From: Gloeopeniophorella convolvens
Taxonomy: Eukaryota > Basidiomycota > Agaricomycetes > Russulales
Reading direction: 5' to 3'
Assembly (NCBI GenBank): GCA_022496205.1
Contig: WTXD01000004.1
Location: 62,001 to 126,000 of the forward strand
DNA: 64,000 nucleotides
Both the position numbers and the translations under genes were made by a program. Shown piece after piece: positions 46,604 to 57,545 of the stretch (its first letter is position 1; every line of letters starts with the position of its first letter). The notes beneath the pieces are model-generated. The model did not search any database. It saw only the letters and a list, made by a program, of their open reading frames with translations, and was not told where the DNA came from.

Positions 46604-46604
46604 C
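46557..46604. repeat. Two-part hairpin next to a TIR element
   Basis: GACCTTAT (46557-46564) pairs with ATAAGGTC (46597-46604). Inside it ATCGCGGAA pairs with TTCCGCGAT, with a small internal loop and an eight-base apex. The left half (23 bases) recurs with one mismatch at 49352-49374, without the right half. Confidence 0.55.
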
Positions 46605-47239
46605 TGCATCAACTTAAGGGGGTTTGAGGGGGGTACACACACCTTCCTCATTTAGATTATCGCGTTGCCTCGTCTCTTATTGATTTGAAGTAGCGTGTAA
46701 TCAGAAATGTGTGATATATCCGGCTACTCATCACGGCAATGACACGATGAGGGTGGCATGTGCTGAGCACTCGCTCAATGCAAATAAAAAAGACACCCCA
46801 TCCGGGTTCGAACCTGCATAATACTCACGAATGTGCAACCATTGGACAAAACCACTGCAGCAAAGGGACATCCTAAAGGTCTGATCTGGTCAATATATAA
46901 ACCATGTTCTCGTTGTTCTCGTTCGTCTTGACATATTTCTTGCGTGGGTTCCGTAGCGTTGACCTGCCTCGCATGGCCCATCTGGCCGCCAAGTAGACAG
47001 ATAATTGACTAAAATAGCCCTGGTTCTCCTCTGAATGGAAACTAAGACTAGGGAGCCCATGGAAGGAGCAGAGTTTACTGATTATTGGGACAAAGGAAAT
47101 GGACGCGTCTTGGGGGCGCGTCCGGTCATGTGACTGTATTATGCTACTAGGAATGACACAACCCTTCGAATGTGGCACATGGCTCGTCCGAAACGGGAAA
47201 CCAATTGTACCCCACCCAAACCCCCTTAAGTTGATGTAG
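46604..47239. mobile_element. Non-autonomous element with 33-bp terminal inverted repeats
   Basis: The left end (46604-46636) starts CTGCATCAACTTAAGGGGGT. The right end (47207-47239), read on the opposite strand, starts CTACATCAACTTAAGGGGGT; 30 of 33 positions agree. The interior of about 570 bases has no transposase-like frame. It includes a tRNA-like stretch with a GGTTCGAACCC box (about 46790-46870, minus strand). No clear target-site duplication was found; TA dinucleotides lie close to both ends. It probably represents a MITE or another deleted DNA transposon. Confidence 0.55.
46790..46870 (-). other. tRNA-like relic inside the TIR element
   Basis: On the minus strand the order TTGTCCAATGG (A-box-like), about 25 bases, then GGTTCGAACCC (B-box consensus) resembles a Pol III internal promoter. 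Acceptor and T stems do not pair properly, so it is not a functional tRNA. It may be a tRNA-derived SINE head or chance. Confidence 0.25.
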
Positions 47240-47678
47240 ACTAACAGCAGCGGCACCTGTTGCACAGGTACTGGGATCAATCCGAAGCCCGACCACCACT
47301 CGGCCCCTCTGGGCTGCTCGGACGACTCGTCCCAGTCACGTCTGGCTCACCCACTCGCACCGACTGGCACCGTCGAGGGCCGCAGTCACTGGCATGGCCT
47401 CCCAGGCTGGGACCGTTGAGATGTACTAGGATATAGAGTACTTACACGTGTTGTCGGCTTATCCTCATTTGCTCTATCTTCTCAGCTTCGGAAGGGGCTG
47501 TGTGCTCGCGCCCATAGCAAGACCATATGGGTTAATCCTTGTTCTTTTGTACGAGCTCTGTGGCGTTGATCCCTCCCTGTTTCGCCGAATCTTATAAAGG
47601 TAGTCGAATTCGACGTCAGTCTGTGGCAGCCTTACACCAGTCCTTTTTCCGATGAATTTCTCATCTGATCCTCGTATC
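47240..47678. other. Intergenic upstream of F-box gene 2
   Basis: No gene recognised. It contains a small palindrome ACCTGTTGCACAGGT near 47258-47272. Confidence 0.4.
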
Positions 47679-49256
47679 ATGATCGTATCCTCGGGCATCA
47701 CCGCATCGCAGTGGTTCCCTTCCATGCGCATGAGTTTATGCAACAGGTTCATGCTGTACACCTTTCCTCGTGAGTAGCCATTGCTTTCGATCTAGTGCTC
47801 AGGCCTCAGGTGCGAGCCACCCGTAGGTGCCCGTCGCAGAACCATTGACAGCCTCCCCGACGAAATTCTTCTCGAGATTTTTGAACATTACCGACGTGCT
47901 ACTGCGGAGCTATACTCTCCTACGACAATATCGACTCACCCTGAGAAGATTTCCATAGACCCGCTGTTCTGGTGGTTCAAGCTCGAGCAGGTTTGCCACA
48001 GGTGGCGCCGAATCATCCAAGCATCTCCCGGCCGCCTTGCGCTCCAACTCCACTACTCCCGTGGTATAGACGTCAACCGCATGTTGCAGCGTGCGACGCC
48101 GGCTTACTTCCTGGCTGTGCGCTTCCCCAAAGACTCACACTTCCGTAAACTGGATCTCCCTGGCCTGAAGCTCGTTCTCATGTACCCCGAACGCTTTCGC
48201 GAGGCGATCTTGCACCCCAGCTTGATGGCGTTCGTGCATCTTGTCAATGCTATGTTATGCCCAGCACCGCGACTAGAACGCTTGGAGCTTGCCGTCGAGG
48301 AAACAGGAAAGAGCGCGCTCTCTGAGCTGCTGCTCCCTCCTAAATTCCTTGGAGAAAACGCGCCGAGCTTGACAGTCGTTCGCCTGGGAAGATTCATCAT
48401 TCGAGATACCCCGCGTTGGCTATCAACAGCTACGAACATCGTCTCGCTCACCTTACACCACATGGCCATCTCCCAGGAAGCTCTGCGCGTGGCCTTTCAA
48501 GGCACATCGCGGCTGGAGGTTCTTGATGTTCAGCACTTGACGCTCCTCGATTCCACCGGCCCAGATCGCTCCGCTGCGAACCGTGCACAGCTTCGCGTGC
48601 TGAGGTCCTTTCTATTCATGGGCCTTGGAAGCGTGCTGGAAATCCTCGCATCTATGATAGAAGCACAGCCATACGTCACCAACTTCTACACGGTACAGAG
48701 AGACAATGACTTTGTCGATGTTCTTCATACTTCAAGGCTGTTCAGCTCCTCCCCGGATCAACCTGTTCATCTTCGGCTCTCTGCGAGCGACGCCAGCCTC
48801 CGCGTTGCTGGCCCCGAGGAAAGCCTATGGGTTCCGTACCTGATAAGCTCATCATCACCCTACGACCCCCTTCCCCTCGCTGCTTCGATGTGCAACGCGT
48901 TTTCAGACAGACTGTGGAAGGCGACGCACGTCCAGCTTCGTCTAGCTGGCATGCCGGACATCCACGAGTTCGACCAGCCGGGCTTGGCTAACTGGCGACG
49001 CGTGTTGGCTCCGTTCGCCAACTTGACAGACCTTGGAATTGAAGTCGTGAGGGCAATGATGGTTGGGCGGCTGCTGAACCACCGCACTGAGGGTGGGCTG
49101 CTCCACGGATGCTTGCCGAAGCTGCAAAGGATCTTCGTGGCATATGATCAGGAGTTGAGCCCCAGGACCACCCAGCAGTTGAACGGCCTCGACGCGTACG
49201 TTGCCGAGCGAAAGAGGTCCAACTATGCGGTGGTGGTTAACTGGGAGAATACATAG
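47679..49256 (+). CDS. F-box/leucine-rich protein, NLR-flanking copy 1
   Basis: Putative SCF ubiquitin-ligase adaptor, 506 residues. Exon 1 47679-47769 (MIVSSGITASQWFPSMRMSL...TFPR) joins exon 2 47827-49256 across a 57-base intron in phase. The F-box follows at once (TIDSLPDEILLEIFEHYRRA), continuing to FWWFKLEQVCHRWRRIIQAS and then leucine-rich stretches (RKLDLPGLKLVLMYPERFRE, RLERLELAVEETG, IVSLTLHHMAISQEAL, RLEVLDVQHLTLLD). The C-terminal block TEGGLLHGCLPKLQRIFVAY is shared almost word for word with the F-box gene at 55360-56962 (TEGGLLDGCLPALQKIVIVY), so the two are paralogues; the NACHT-WD40 gene lies between them. A shorter start at 47724 is also possible. Substrate unknown. Confidence 0.75.
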
Positions 49257-49872
49257 GTTCGAAGAGCGAGCGTTGGGAATAATCAGGCATAGTAATAAAC
49301 ATGTTTCGAAGTTAGGGTGATTGTCGGTGCCTTTGAGTCTCCAAAGTTGTCGACCTTATGCCGGTCGCGGAAGAAAGGGTTGGTCCAACATGCCATCGTT
49401 TCCGGGTCGACCGGCGACGCGCGTGGCTCGCGTGGCGGCGCGTGGCATCCCGGCCTCCGGCCGACTCGGGACGCGGGATCCTCCGCTTGCAAGCCTCACC
49501 GATTCGGAGGATCGCTGCAGTGACTACAACTCTGATTATATCACTTGGCAACAAATCGACCCCAGAACCATTCATGTTGGCAGTGTCAGTGAAGTGCGAG
49601 CAATTTTTCCCACCCACCTCGACACATTCGGTGTACCACGGGCAAGCGGTTTATCGCCGACTCCGATGGCCTTCTACGTGACTTCCGAGATCGTCGACGC
49701 TGCTGGTATCAGCAACGGCGAAACGTGTTTATGGGACGCCAGTGTCTAGGCGCCCAGGTCCAACACGTTGTCCTCTTTGCACCATCCTTTCAGTCCGTCT
49801 GCCTTATCTCAACCTCCTCCCTGGCGTAGCGCGCCTCGTAGCTAGGTGTTCAACCGGAGTAGCAAGTGTAGA
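49257..49872. other. Spacer between F-box gene and NLR-like gene
   Basis: About 0.6 kb. It contains at 49352-49374 the 23-base half of the hairpin seen at 46557. No coding motif was recognised. Confidence 0.45.
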
Positions 49873-52800
49873 ATGTCGACTCCGTGAGTGCAAAATCCCT
49901 TGTCCAACGTCTGCTATAGCTGTCGGAAATGCCTTCGGACTCACAAGATTTCCCAGGAGCGTCCCACCGGATGATAGAGAGCAAGTTCACGAGCAAGTCC
50001 TCGATAGCTCCCAGCAGCAGCCAATCCCTGTTCGTCCCACACTGACCGGTGCGTATTGATTGGAGCCTTCGAATGGTGACACTCATGCATTGTCCTGCAT
50101 CAGTCATTCGGGCGGAAGGCTTGCCTCACCTCAGAACACTATTTCGCAAGAAAGAGCGAAGGTACTATGTCACAGCGACTGATGGATTGAGGGTCGAGAA
50201 GACGTCGGCCATTCGAAGCAGGGGACAGGCGGTGCAATGGAACGAGATTCTCTCTGGCTTGTGCGACATCTATTCTCCCGCCGCCGCTTTGATCTAAGTG
50301 CGCGTTTGCAGGACTGTGGACTCCTCCTCCCGTCTTATCATCCACGTCTTTGCGCGGCGAACATGGCTGAAGGATGTCCGCCTAGGACTACTTGCGATAC
50401 CATTTGAGTCGATTCGTTCATCTTTCTCCCAAGGTGCGTCCTTGTTAACGTTAACTTCGTTGACTCGGCGGCGTGCTCACACTTCACACAGATTTCGATA
50501 TTCCATTCGATCCAATACGAAAAACAACACTGGTGCTCTCGATCGCCCTCCTCGAAGCGTCTCAGCATGTCGGACCAACGAGTACCTCGCCAGATGGTTC
50601 CAGCCCAGGAGACCCAATGCAAGTTGCGGACAGAAGTCTGGCACGAGCTGGGGAAGCGATCGCCAACCTAAGGGGTGCCCAGGGTCTCCCGCTGGAGGTG
50701 GTGAATCTCGTAGACGAGGCACCAGACCAGCTTGAGAAGGTCGCCGACCTCTATGATACTTGGAAAGTCGCTCTCGGGAACGTCAAGTTGGTCGTAGATC
50801 TGGTGGATAAGATCGCAGAGGTAGTGCCGTCGTTTCATTGGTTAATGCCCAGCGTTGAACAGGAGGTATCTCGCTAGATTCATCCTTGGGCGAAGATGGC
50901 CTGGAGCATCCTCTCATGCATCCCAAAGGTGTGTTCACCCACTCGTCGGATTGTCCAGCCGTCGGCTTAATCTGACAACGTCGCATCAGGCGTATATTGC
51001 CCAAATCGAGCGTGACGATAGCTTCAAGGCATTGCTGGTCACCATCCGTGACGCGTTCGACCTCGCGAGGTTGGCCAAGGCTTTGGAGAGCCTCCAGCCA
51101 GAGAGCGTGCAGGCCGGGATTTTGAAGGACATGCTGTATCACGTGGGCAGTTGCGGGGATTTGATTCAGAATTACGCGAAGGAGACGAGCTTTTGTCAGT
51201 CTCGATTTTCATTCCGCCTCGATCCTCGTCTCACGCTATTCGCGGTATGAAGGGAAGCGACTTGTGCAAAATATTGGTGGCGACGCTAGCGACAGCGTCA
51301 GACGCTATAGCGAGACCCTCACCGGGCTCCGGGATGCATTCCTACGCCAAGGTGCTATCGCCACGCAGATGACTGTGGTTGCGCTCTCCAGCCAGCTTGA
51401 GGAAGTGGCGAGTGGAATCACAGACGTCGGTATGCATCGTTTCAGCAACTCACTCTGGCCTTAATGATTAAGTCGTTCGAATTGCGTAGGTCTGGACATG
51501 AAGCTAGCAAACATGCCGTTCCCGGAGAGAGCACGGCATAGCAAGGACAAGACGTGCATTCCAGGGACTCGCGTGGCGTTCCTGGATCACATCACCAATT
51601 GGGTAAACAATCCCGAATCTCCACGCACGCTCGTGCTCTTTGGACAAGCAGGGACGGGAAAGTCCTCGATCGCGAATGAATTGGCGTGCCGATTCGAGGA
51701 GACGCATCGCCTCGCGTCGTCATTCGTTTTCTCGCGCACAGAGAGGACGGAGCAGTCCCACCGTGCCGCTCATCTCCTCTTCTCTGGGATTGCACGCAAC
51801 CTCGCGGATCGGTACGCAACGTTCAAAGCGTCCCTCGCGAAGATCATCAGCGAGGACGCGTCTCTTGCTTCCGGCACGCGCGATCACCCCACCCCATTCG
51901 AGTCTTTGCTACTTCGTCCACTTCAAGAGTCCCCCCTGATCGGTCCCATATTCATCGTGATCGACGCGCTGGATGAATCCGGCGACGCATCCGGTAGGAA
52001 TGGGTTGCATGCCTTCCTGGCTAGTCATATCTCCAAGCTCCCGGACACCTTCCGCATCCTTATCACCTCGCGGCCGGAGAAGGATATTGAGGATGCCTTC
52101 GACTCTCTAGACTCGTCATCAGTTGCTGAGATATTGTACATGGATGACCCAAAACTATCTACACAAACGGCCGAGGATATCTACGTCTTCGTCCGCCACC
52201 AGCTCCGCAAGAAGCCGGACCTTCTCGGGCAGTGCGGGGCTGAACTTGCTGGGAAGGCTGGAAATTCTTTCCAGTGGGCAGCTGTCGCTTGCGACTACGT
52301 TCAATTTGGCCCAGCTGGACTGACCCCGCGGGAACGCGCTGACCAGCTCCTCCAACTCCCGTCCGTGAGCTCAGAATCTGTCAATTTCCTGGATTCACTG
52401 TACAAGACGGTCCTGTCCGCGTACTTCGGCAACGACGGAGCACCGCCTTCGAAATTCACGTCCGTCATGGGACAGATAATCGCAGCGTTCGAACCTCTTT
52501 CGACTAGCTCTCTAGCCACCTTGCGCTCGTATAATGACCCGCCGGACCTCATTGGTGAAGACTCTGTACACTCCATTGTCGGCTACCTTGGCTCCCTGCT
52601 GAGCAACGTCGGCTCCTCCAAGTCATCCCTACCCATTGTTCCCCTACACGCATCATTCCGTGACTTTCTTACAGATCCGAAGAGGGCCGACAGGTTCTGG
52701 ATCAACCTCAGCGACGCTCATTATCAATTGGCATATTCTTCATTCGGCCTCATGCACGACAAGCTCAGACTCAATATCTGCGACCTTCCGTCATCGGATC

Positions 52801-54561
52801 ATCGCAACGCGGACATCGAAGACCTCCAATCGCGCATAACGGAGCACATTTCGGATGCTCTGTCATATGCCTGCCGCTCCTGGGACGACCATCTCGAGCA
52901 CGTCTCTCCCGACAAGATTGTTGGCGGGGTGCAATCGTTCTTCAAGACTGACTTCCTGCACTGGCTGGAGGCCATGAGCCTTCTCGGCGCCATCAATCTC
53001 GTCCCGCAGGTCATGTCGATCACGGGAAACTGGCTGGACAAGCATCGTGACAACGTGAGTCATCCGTTATTTCCCGTATGGCAACTATTCTCACGATCCG
53101 TGTCAACACTAGTACCATCTGCTAGAGCTCGATACGCTCACGACATGGGTTACCGACGCCCTAAAGTTCGTGGGGTACTTCGGGCGGCTTATCGCACAAA
53201 GTGCCCCACACATCTACTTGTCTGCGCTCCCATTTTGTCCAGAATCGTCCATCATCTTCGATCACTACACCAAAGACTTCCCAAACACGCTGTCGCTGCA
53301 ACGGGGACGGATGTCCGGTTGGCTGTCACAGGAGATGGCTCTTTCGGTGCGCAACATATGCTTCGCCATCGCTTTCTCGCCGGACGGTCGCCGCCTCGCC
53401 TCGGGCTCCCAAGACAACACCATTCGTCTCTGGGACGCCAAGACGGGGCACGCAGTCGCAGAGCCGTTCACCGGACATACAGATTCGGTCACCTCCGTCG
53501 CGTTCTCGCCGAGTGGTCGCCACATAGCTTCAGGCTCGTATGACGATACCATCTGCGTCTGGGACGTCGATACGGGGCACGCAACGTCCGCATGGTCATT
53601 CATGGGGCATACAAGTTGGATTACCTCTGTCGTGTTCTCGCCGGATGGACGTCATATTGCCTCAGGCTCGTTTGACAAAACCATTCGTGTCTGGGATGCC
53701 AAGACGGGATACGCAGTCACAAAGCCATTTACGGGGCATACAGATTCGGTAACCTCCGTTGCATTCTCCCCGGATGGCCGTCGCGTTGCCTCGGGCTCGC
53801 GTGACCGCACCATTCGTGTCTGGGACGCTGAGACGGGGCACACTGTTGCAGACTTGTTCACAGGGCATACAGATTCGATCACTTCTGTCGCGTTCTCGCT
53901 GGATGGTCGCCACATTGCCTCGGGCTCCAATGACAACACCATTCGTGTCTGGGACGCCTGGACGGGGCACGCAGTCGCAGCGCCATTCACGGGGCATACA
54001 GATTCAGTCTGGTCTGTCGCGTTCTCGCCGGACGGTCGCCACGTTGCCTCAGGCTCGGATGACCGCACTGTTCGTGTTTGGGACGCCAAGACGGGACGCG
54101 CGGTCGGAAGGCCGTTCGCGGGGCACATAGGTTGGGTCAGGTCCGTCGCGTTTTCACCGGACGGTCGCTACGTCGCCTCGGGTTCGGACGACAAGTCAAT
54201 CCGGTTGTGGGCGCTGGACGTGCAAGGTGTTACAGAGAAATCTAGGGATTCGCAGATACCCGATGCCCTGCCAAACATGTAAGTTCAAGGACGTTCTATC
54301 AGTGGAACCCCAGGCTAAGACCTCATGTCATATAGCATCAACAGCTTTACAGACGAGTCTACGATAGACGATGAGGGCTGGATCTGCGGGGCAAATGGGG
54401 AACTACTGATGTGGATCCCGGAGCCTCACAGGACCGGTCTGCATCGTCCGAGTACCGTGTGGGTCGCTTCTGGACACGAGACGATACTCGATCTGAACCG
54501 GTTCGTCCATGGACGGAGTTGGGCGCAGTGCGGGGGCCAGATGGGCAGTACGACCCAGTAG
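49873..54561 (+). CDS. C2-NACHT-WD40 STAND (NLR-like) protein
   Basis: Signal-transducing NTPase of the kind used by fungi in self/non-self recognition; the specific role is unknown. Eleven exons (49873-49883, 49948-50048, 50104-50260, 50312-50433, 50492-50820, 50878-50928, 50990-51194, 51253-51429, 51490-53054, 53128-54278, 54336-54561) all match in phase and give 1,364 residues. Order of parts: a C2-like domain (about 35-135; VIRAEGLPHLRTLFRKKERR, ARRTWLKDVRLGLLAIPF); a helical region (SFKALLVTIRDAFDLARLAK); the NACHT domain with Walker A GQAGTGKS (about 436-443) and Walker B IFIVIDALDE (about 538-547), then FRILITSRPE; a helical middle; seven WD40 units (about 980-1285) beginning AFSPDGRRLASGSQDNTIRL; and a C-terminal cap (DDEGWICGANGELLMWIPEP...LDLNRFVHGRSWAQC). 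The usual effector domain of HET-type NLRs is replaced by the C2 part. Confidence 0.88.
53350..54240 (+). repeat. Seven highly similar WD40-coding repeats
   Basis: Units of about 126-129 bases inside exon 10 of the NLR-like gene. The encoded units share FTGHTDSVTSVAFSPDGRHI-type and ASGS-x-D-x-T-I-R-V-W-D stretches. The differences concentrate at the residue before D (SQD, SYD, SFD, SRD, SND, SDD, SDD) and at a few neighbouring positions. Confidence 0.85.
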
Positions 54562-55359
54562 ATGATCACGAGGCCCAGATAATGACCTTGGGTAGGGCAG
54601 CGCGTAGTAGATTGAGCCTGATTCCAACAGGTATTCAGCTCGGAGGATGCGGCCACCACGCGCTGATTATGGCTTCGCCCACCTGTGTGAGCTGCCGTGC
54701 GGCGGCTTGGGTCCGCAGGGTAGCGAGCAGCTCTACGACCGCACTGATCTCGGCTGGGACGTGCTCCAGAGGTCCGACCCGCACACCGGGGATATCAAGC
54801 TACGCCACCGCAACCCACCGTCCTGTAGCGCTTGTTCCGATACGCTGACTGACTGACGGAGTTGGACGGCTTGCCCCCTGGGCCGATCGAGCGCTAGCGG
54901 GGACAGGGAACCCACATGTCGAAGGAAAATAGCCGAAGTACGGGATGGCGATGGATTGGCGATGGTGCTGCTAGTAATCTCGCGAGGGTGGGCTATTTCT
55001 ACAGCATTCAAAACCTACATATCATGTCCTTGAGTAGACCTGGGTCACCTTGGGAAGGGGATACGTTGAAACTCGGAGGAATGGCATTCGGCAGACACGA
55101 GGCTAAATCGCGCACGTGACCGGGACAACAGCCCTATTTTGGTTCCGGTCCCGGATTGACCTGACCGGGACCACCGAGTGTCCGCGTTTTTTCGAGACCC
55201 GCTGCCACAGTGTCCAGTTTGTCTACAACGCGGCCTAAGACACAATGTACGCGAACAAAATCACTGGTACGCGCTATTTAATCCCTCTCAATCCGCGGTC
55301 TTGATCCCCCCAATCACAAGTAACACAGTCGGGTTGAACCAGACGCATCATCAATCGCA
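54562..55359. other. Intergenic between NLR-like gene and F-box gene 3
   Basis: About 0.8 kb. No gene recognised. A short GACCGGGAC direct repeat with a GGTCCCGG partner (possible hairpin) lies near 55118-55172. Confidence 0.45.
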
Positions 55360-56962
55360 ATGGTCTCCTCCATACCCGTGGATCCGTCCGGGCAGCCCGG
55401 TTCACGCAGCTTTCCTCGTGAGTAACCAGTACTTTCGAAAATGAGCTCGACAGTATTCAGGTGCGAGCGATACAGGTGGTGACTCAAACTCCATCAACAG
55501 TATTCCCGACGAGATCCTTCTCGAGATTTTCGACCGCTATCGACTTGACTGCAGGATACCACATACTTCCAAGAGACTGTCGGATTGCTTCGAGGGCGGC
55601 ATAACGGTCCCTCCGTTCTGGTGGCGTGTTCTGGAGCGGGTCTGCCGAAGGTGGCGCCAAGTCATCCGAGCGTCTCCAGGCCGTCTTGCTCTCAAGCTAT
55701 ACTATAGGCGCGGCACTTCTATGCAGAGCATGCTGAAGGGTTGGCCGTCGTCGTACGCCTTGGCCGCACTTTTCTCTCGCGACCTATACTTCCGCAAGCA
55801 TGATCTCCCGGGCCTGAAGACCATTCTCCAGAAGGCCCAACGCTTCCGCGAGGCGATACTGCACACACGCAACCCGTCATTTTTCCCCCTCGTCGACGCC
55901 ATGATGCTACCGGCACCCAGACTGGAGCACTTGGAGCTCGTGCACGAGGACAAGGGGCAGCGTTCGCCTGTCAAGCCATTCCTCTCTCCTGAGTTCCTCG
56001 GGGGACACGCGCCAAACTTGACATTCGTCCATCTGGAGAAGCTCGACATCCGAGGCACACCGCGTTGGCTGTCCACATCCACGAGCCTCATTTACCTCTC
56101 CCTACAGCGCATATCAATCTCACAGGGGGCTCTGCACGCGGTCCTTCTGGGTACACCTCGGTTGAAGACACTCTGCATCGAAGGCTGGACGCCCTCCGAC
56201 GTGGGGCCTCTCAGCACAACTCATCTTCCCGAGGACCGGGCCCAGCTTCACGCGCTGAAGACGTTCTCTTTCTATGGTTCTTTCCGCGAGTTGGAGTCCA
56301 TCGCGTCCATGATTGACGCACAGCCCCGCACGACGAAATTTGCCACGATTGCATTCCATGATGTCCTTTCGGATGTTCGCCATTCCCTGAGGCTCTTCGC
56401 TCCGTATCGCGCTTGCCCGGATAGGCCTCTTTCTCTCAGACTTGACGCGGCGTTCGCAGGACTCACCATTCCTGGTTCAGAGGGCAGCGAATGGTTCACG
56501 TCTTACGGAGACGCGTCGTCCCTTGGACTAATCGATTGTCTACCCTTCGCCACTCGGTTATGCGATATGTTCTCAAACATGTTATCGGACGCGAGGGTCC
56601 TCTATTTTTCGGTAGACACGAGGTCTTCAGGTGTTCCCCAGCTGGACGAGCTGAACGCGACGGATTGGCGCAATGTGCTTGCCCCGTTTGTAAAGACAAC
56701 GGATTTTTGGCTCAACGACGGGCTTGAAGACAAGACCGGCAAGCTATTGGAACACTGCACCGAGGGTGGGCTGCTCGATGGCTGTTTGCCAGCGCTGCAA
56801 AAAATCGTCATCGTATACAAACAGAAATTGAAGCGCCGAATCCCCGAACAGAGGGCTGCGTTCGATCCATACATTACCAAGCGGAGGCTAAGTTCCAACC
56901 ACGCGGTGGAGCTGGTGTGGGAGGACAGACGGAACTTGTGCGAAGAGACGAAATGGTGGTGA
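55360..56962 (+). CDS. F-box/leucine-rich protein, NLR-flanking copy 2
   Basis: 519 residues from exons 55360-55417 and 55461-56962 (intron of 43 bases, phases agree). It starts MVSSIPVDPSGQPGSRSFPR, then the F-box INSIPDEILLEIFDRYRLDC...FWWRVLERVCRRWRQVIRAS. Leucine-rich segments follow (RKHDLPGLKTILQKAQRFRE, RLEHLELVHEDKG, LIYLSLQRISISQGALHAVL, RLKTLCIEGWTPSD), and then the TEGGLLDGCLPALQKIVIVY block shared with the F-box gene at 47679-49256. Also shared are the position of the first intron (after ...FPR), the RFREAILH, RGTPRWLST/RDTPRWLST and ASMI(D/E)AQP stretches. Presumed SCF adaptor; target unknown. The frame is intact to the stop at 56960-56962. Confidence 0.8.
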
Positions 56963-57545
56963 TGACCAGTGGATCCAGATTCCAACGTAGTGCGTAGGTT
57001 TAGTCACTGGTTGACATCTGAATGACTGTTATGGCATCTACAGCCCCTAGCGCACTGTGTAGATGTCATCACGTTGAGCAATAGTAGATGTATTGCGGAA
57101 CTCGAGCCTCCGAAAGTCGCGGCGTGACGGATATGGCGAAGTATCGTGGACACTCGGCCAGAGCGAGAAATCTTCGACACCGCGATCCTAGAGCAAACAC
57201 GTCGTCGGCGAGAGGTCGACTCGCCAGAGCCTGCGCGCAGTGAGTGCTACTTAGACGCCGTAGGCGCTAAACAGGGATCGGCAGAACCCGAGGCGCAAGC
57301 TGACGTCAGCTTCCAACTGCGCGTCGACTCCACCGCGGCGACTCGATGTCACTCAACGTCAGCGTCACCAGCGTCAACGGGCATCTCATCAACCCCAGAG
57401 TTCTCAGCGTCTCAGTGTTCTCACCATCAAGCAGAACAATGGCAGACTTCGAATCCTATTAGATCTCGCCTCGCTACCCAAAATGGCCGGCCCATGGGCC
57501 CCCCGCCTGACCAATTTTTCGCTGGAACGCTCATCTCCTATTCCT
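56963..57545. other. Intergenic, no gene recognised
   Basis: About 0.6 kb. Contains the promoter of the next reductase gene. A long plus-strand open frame across 57146-57545 lacks recognised motifs and runs into the wrong frame of the reductase, so it is not called. Confidence 0.45.

Noticed and set aside
47770..47802. Ultra-short 33-base intron in F-box gene 2
   Set aside because: A later acceptor (CCCGTAG at 47826) gives a normal 57-base intron with the same phase and fits the paralogue at 55 kb better.
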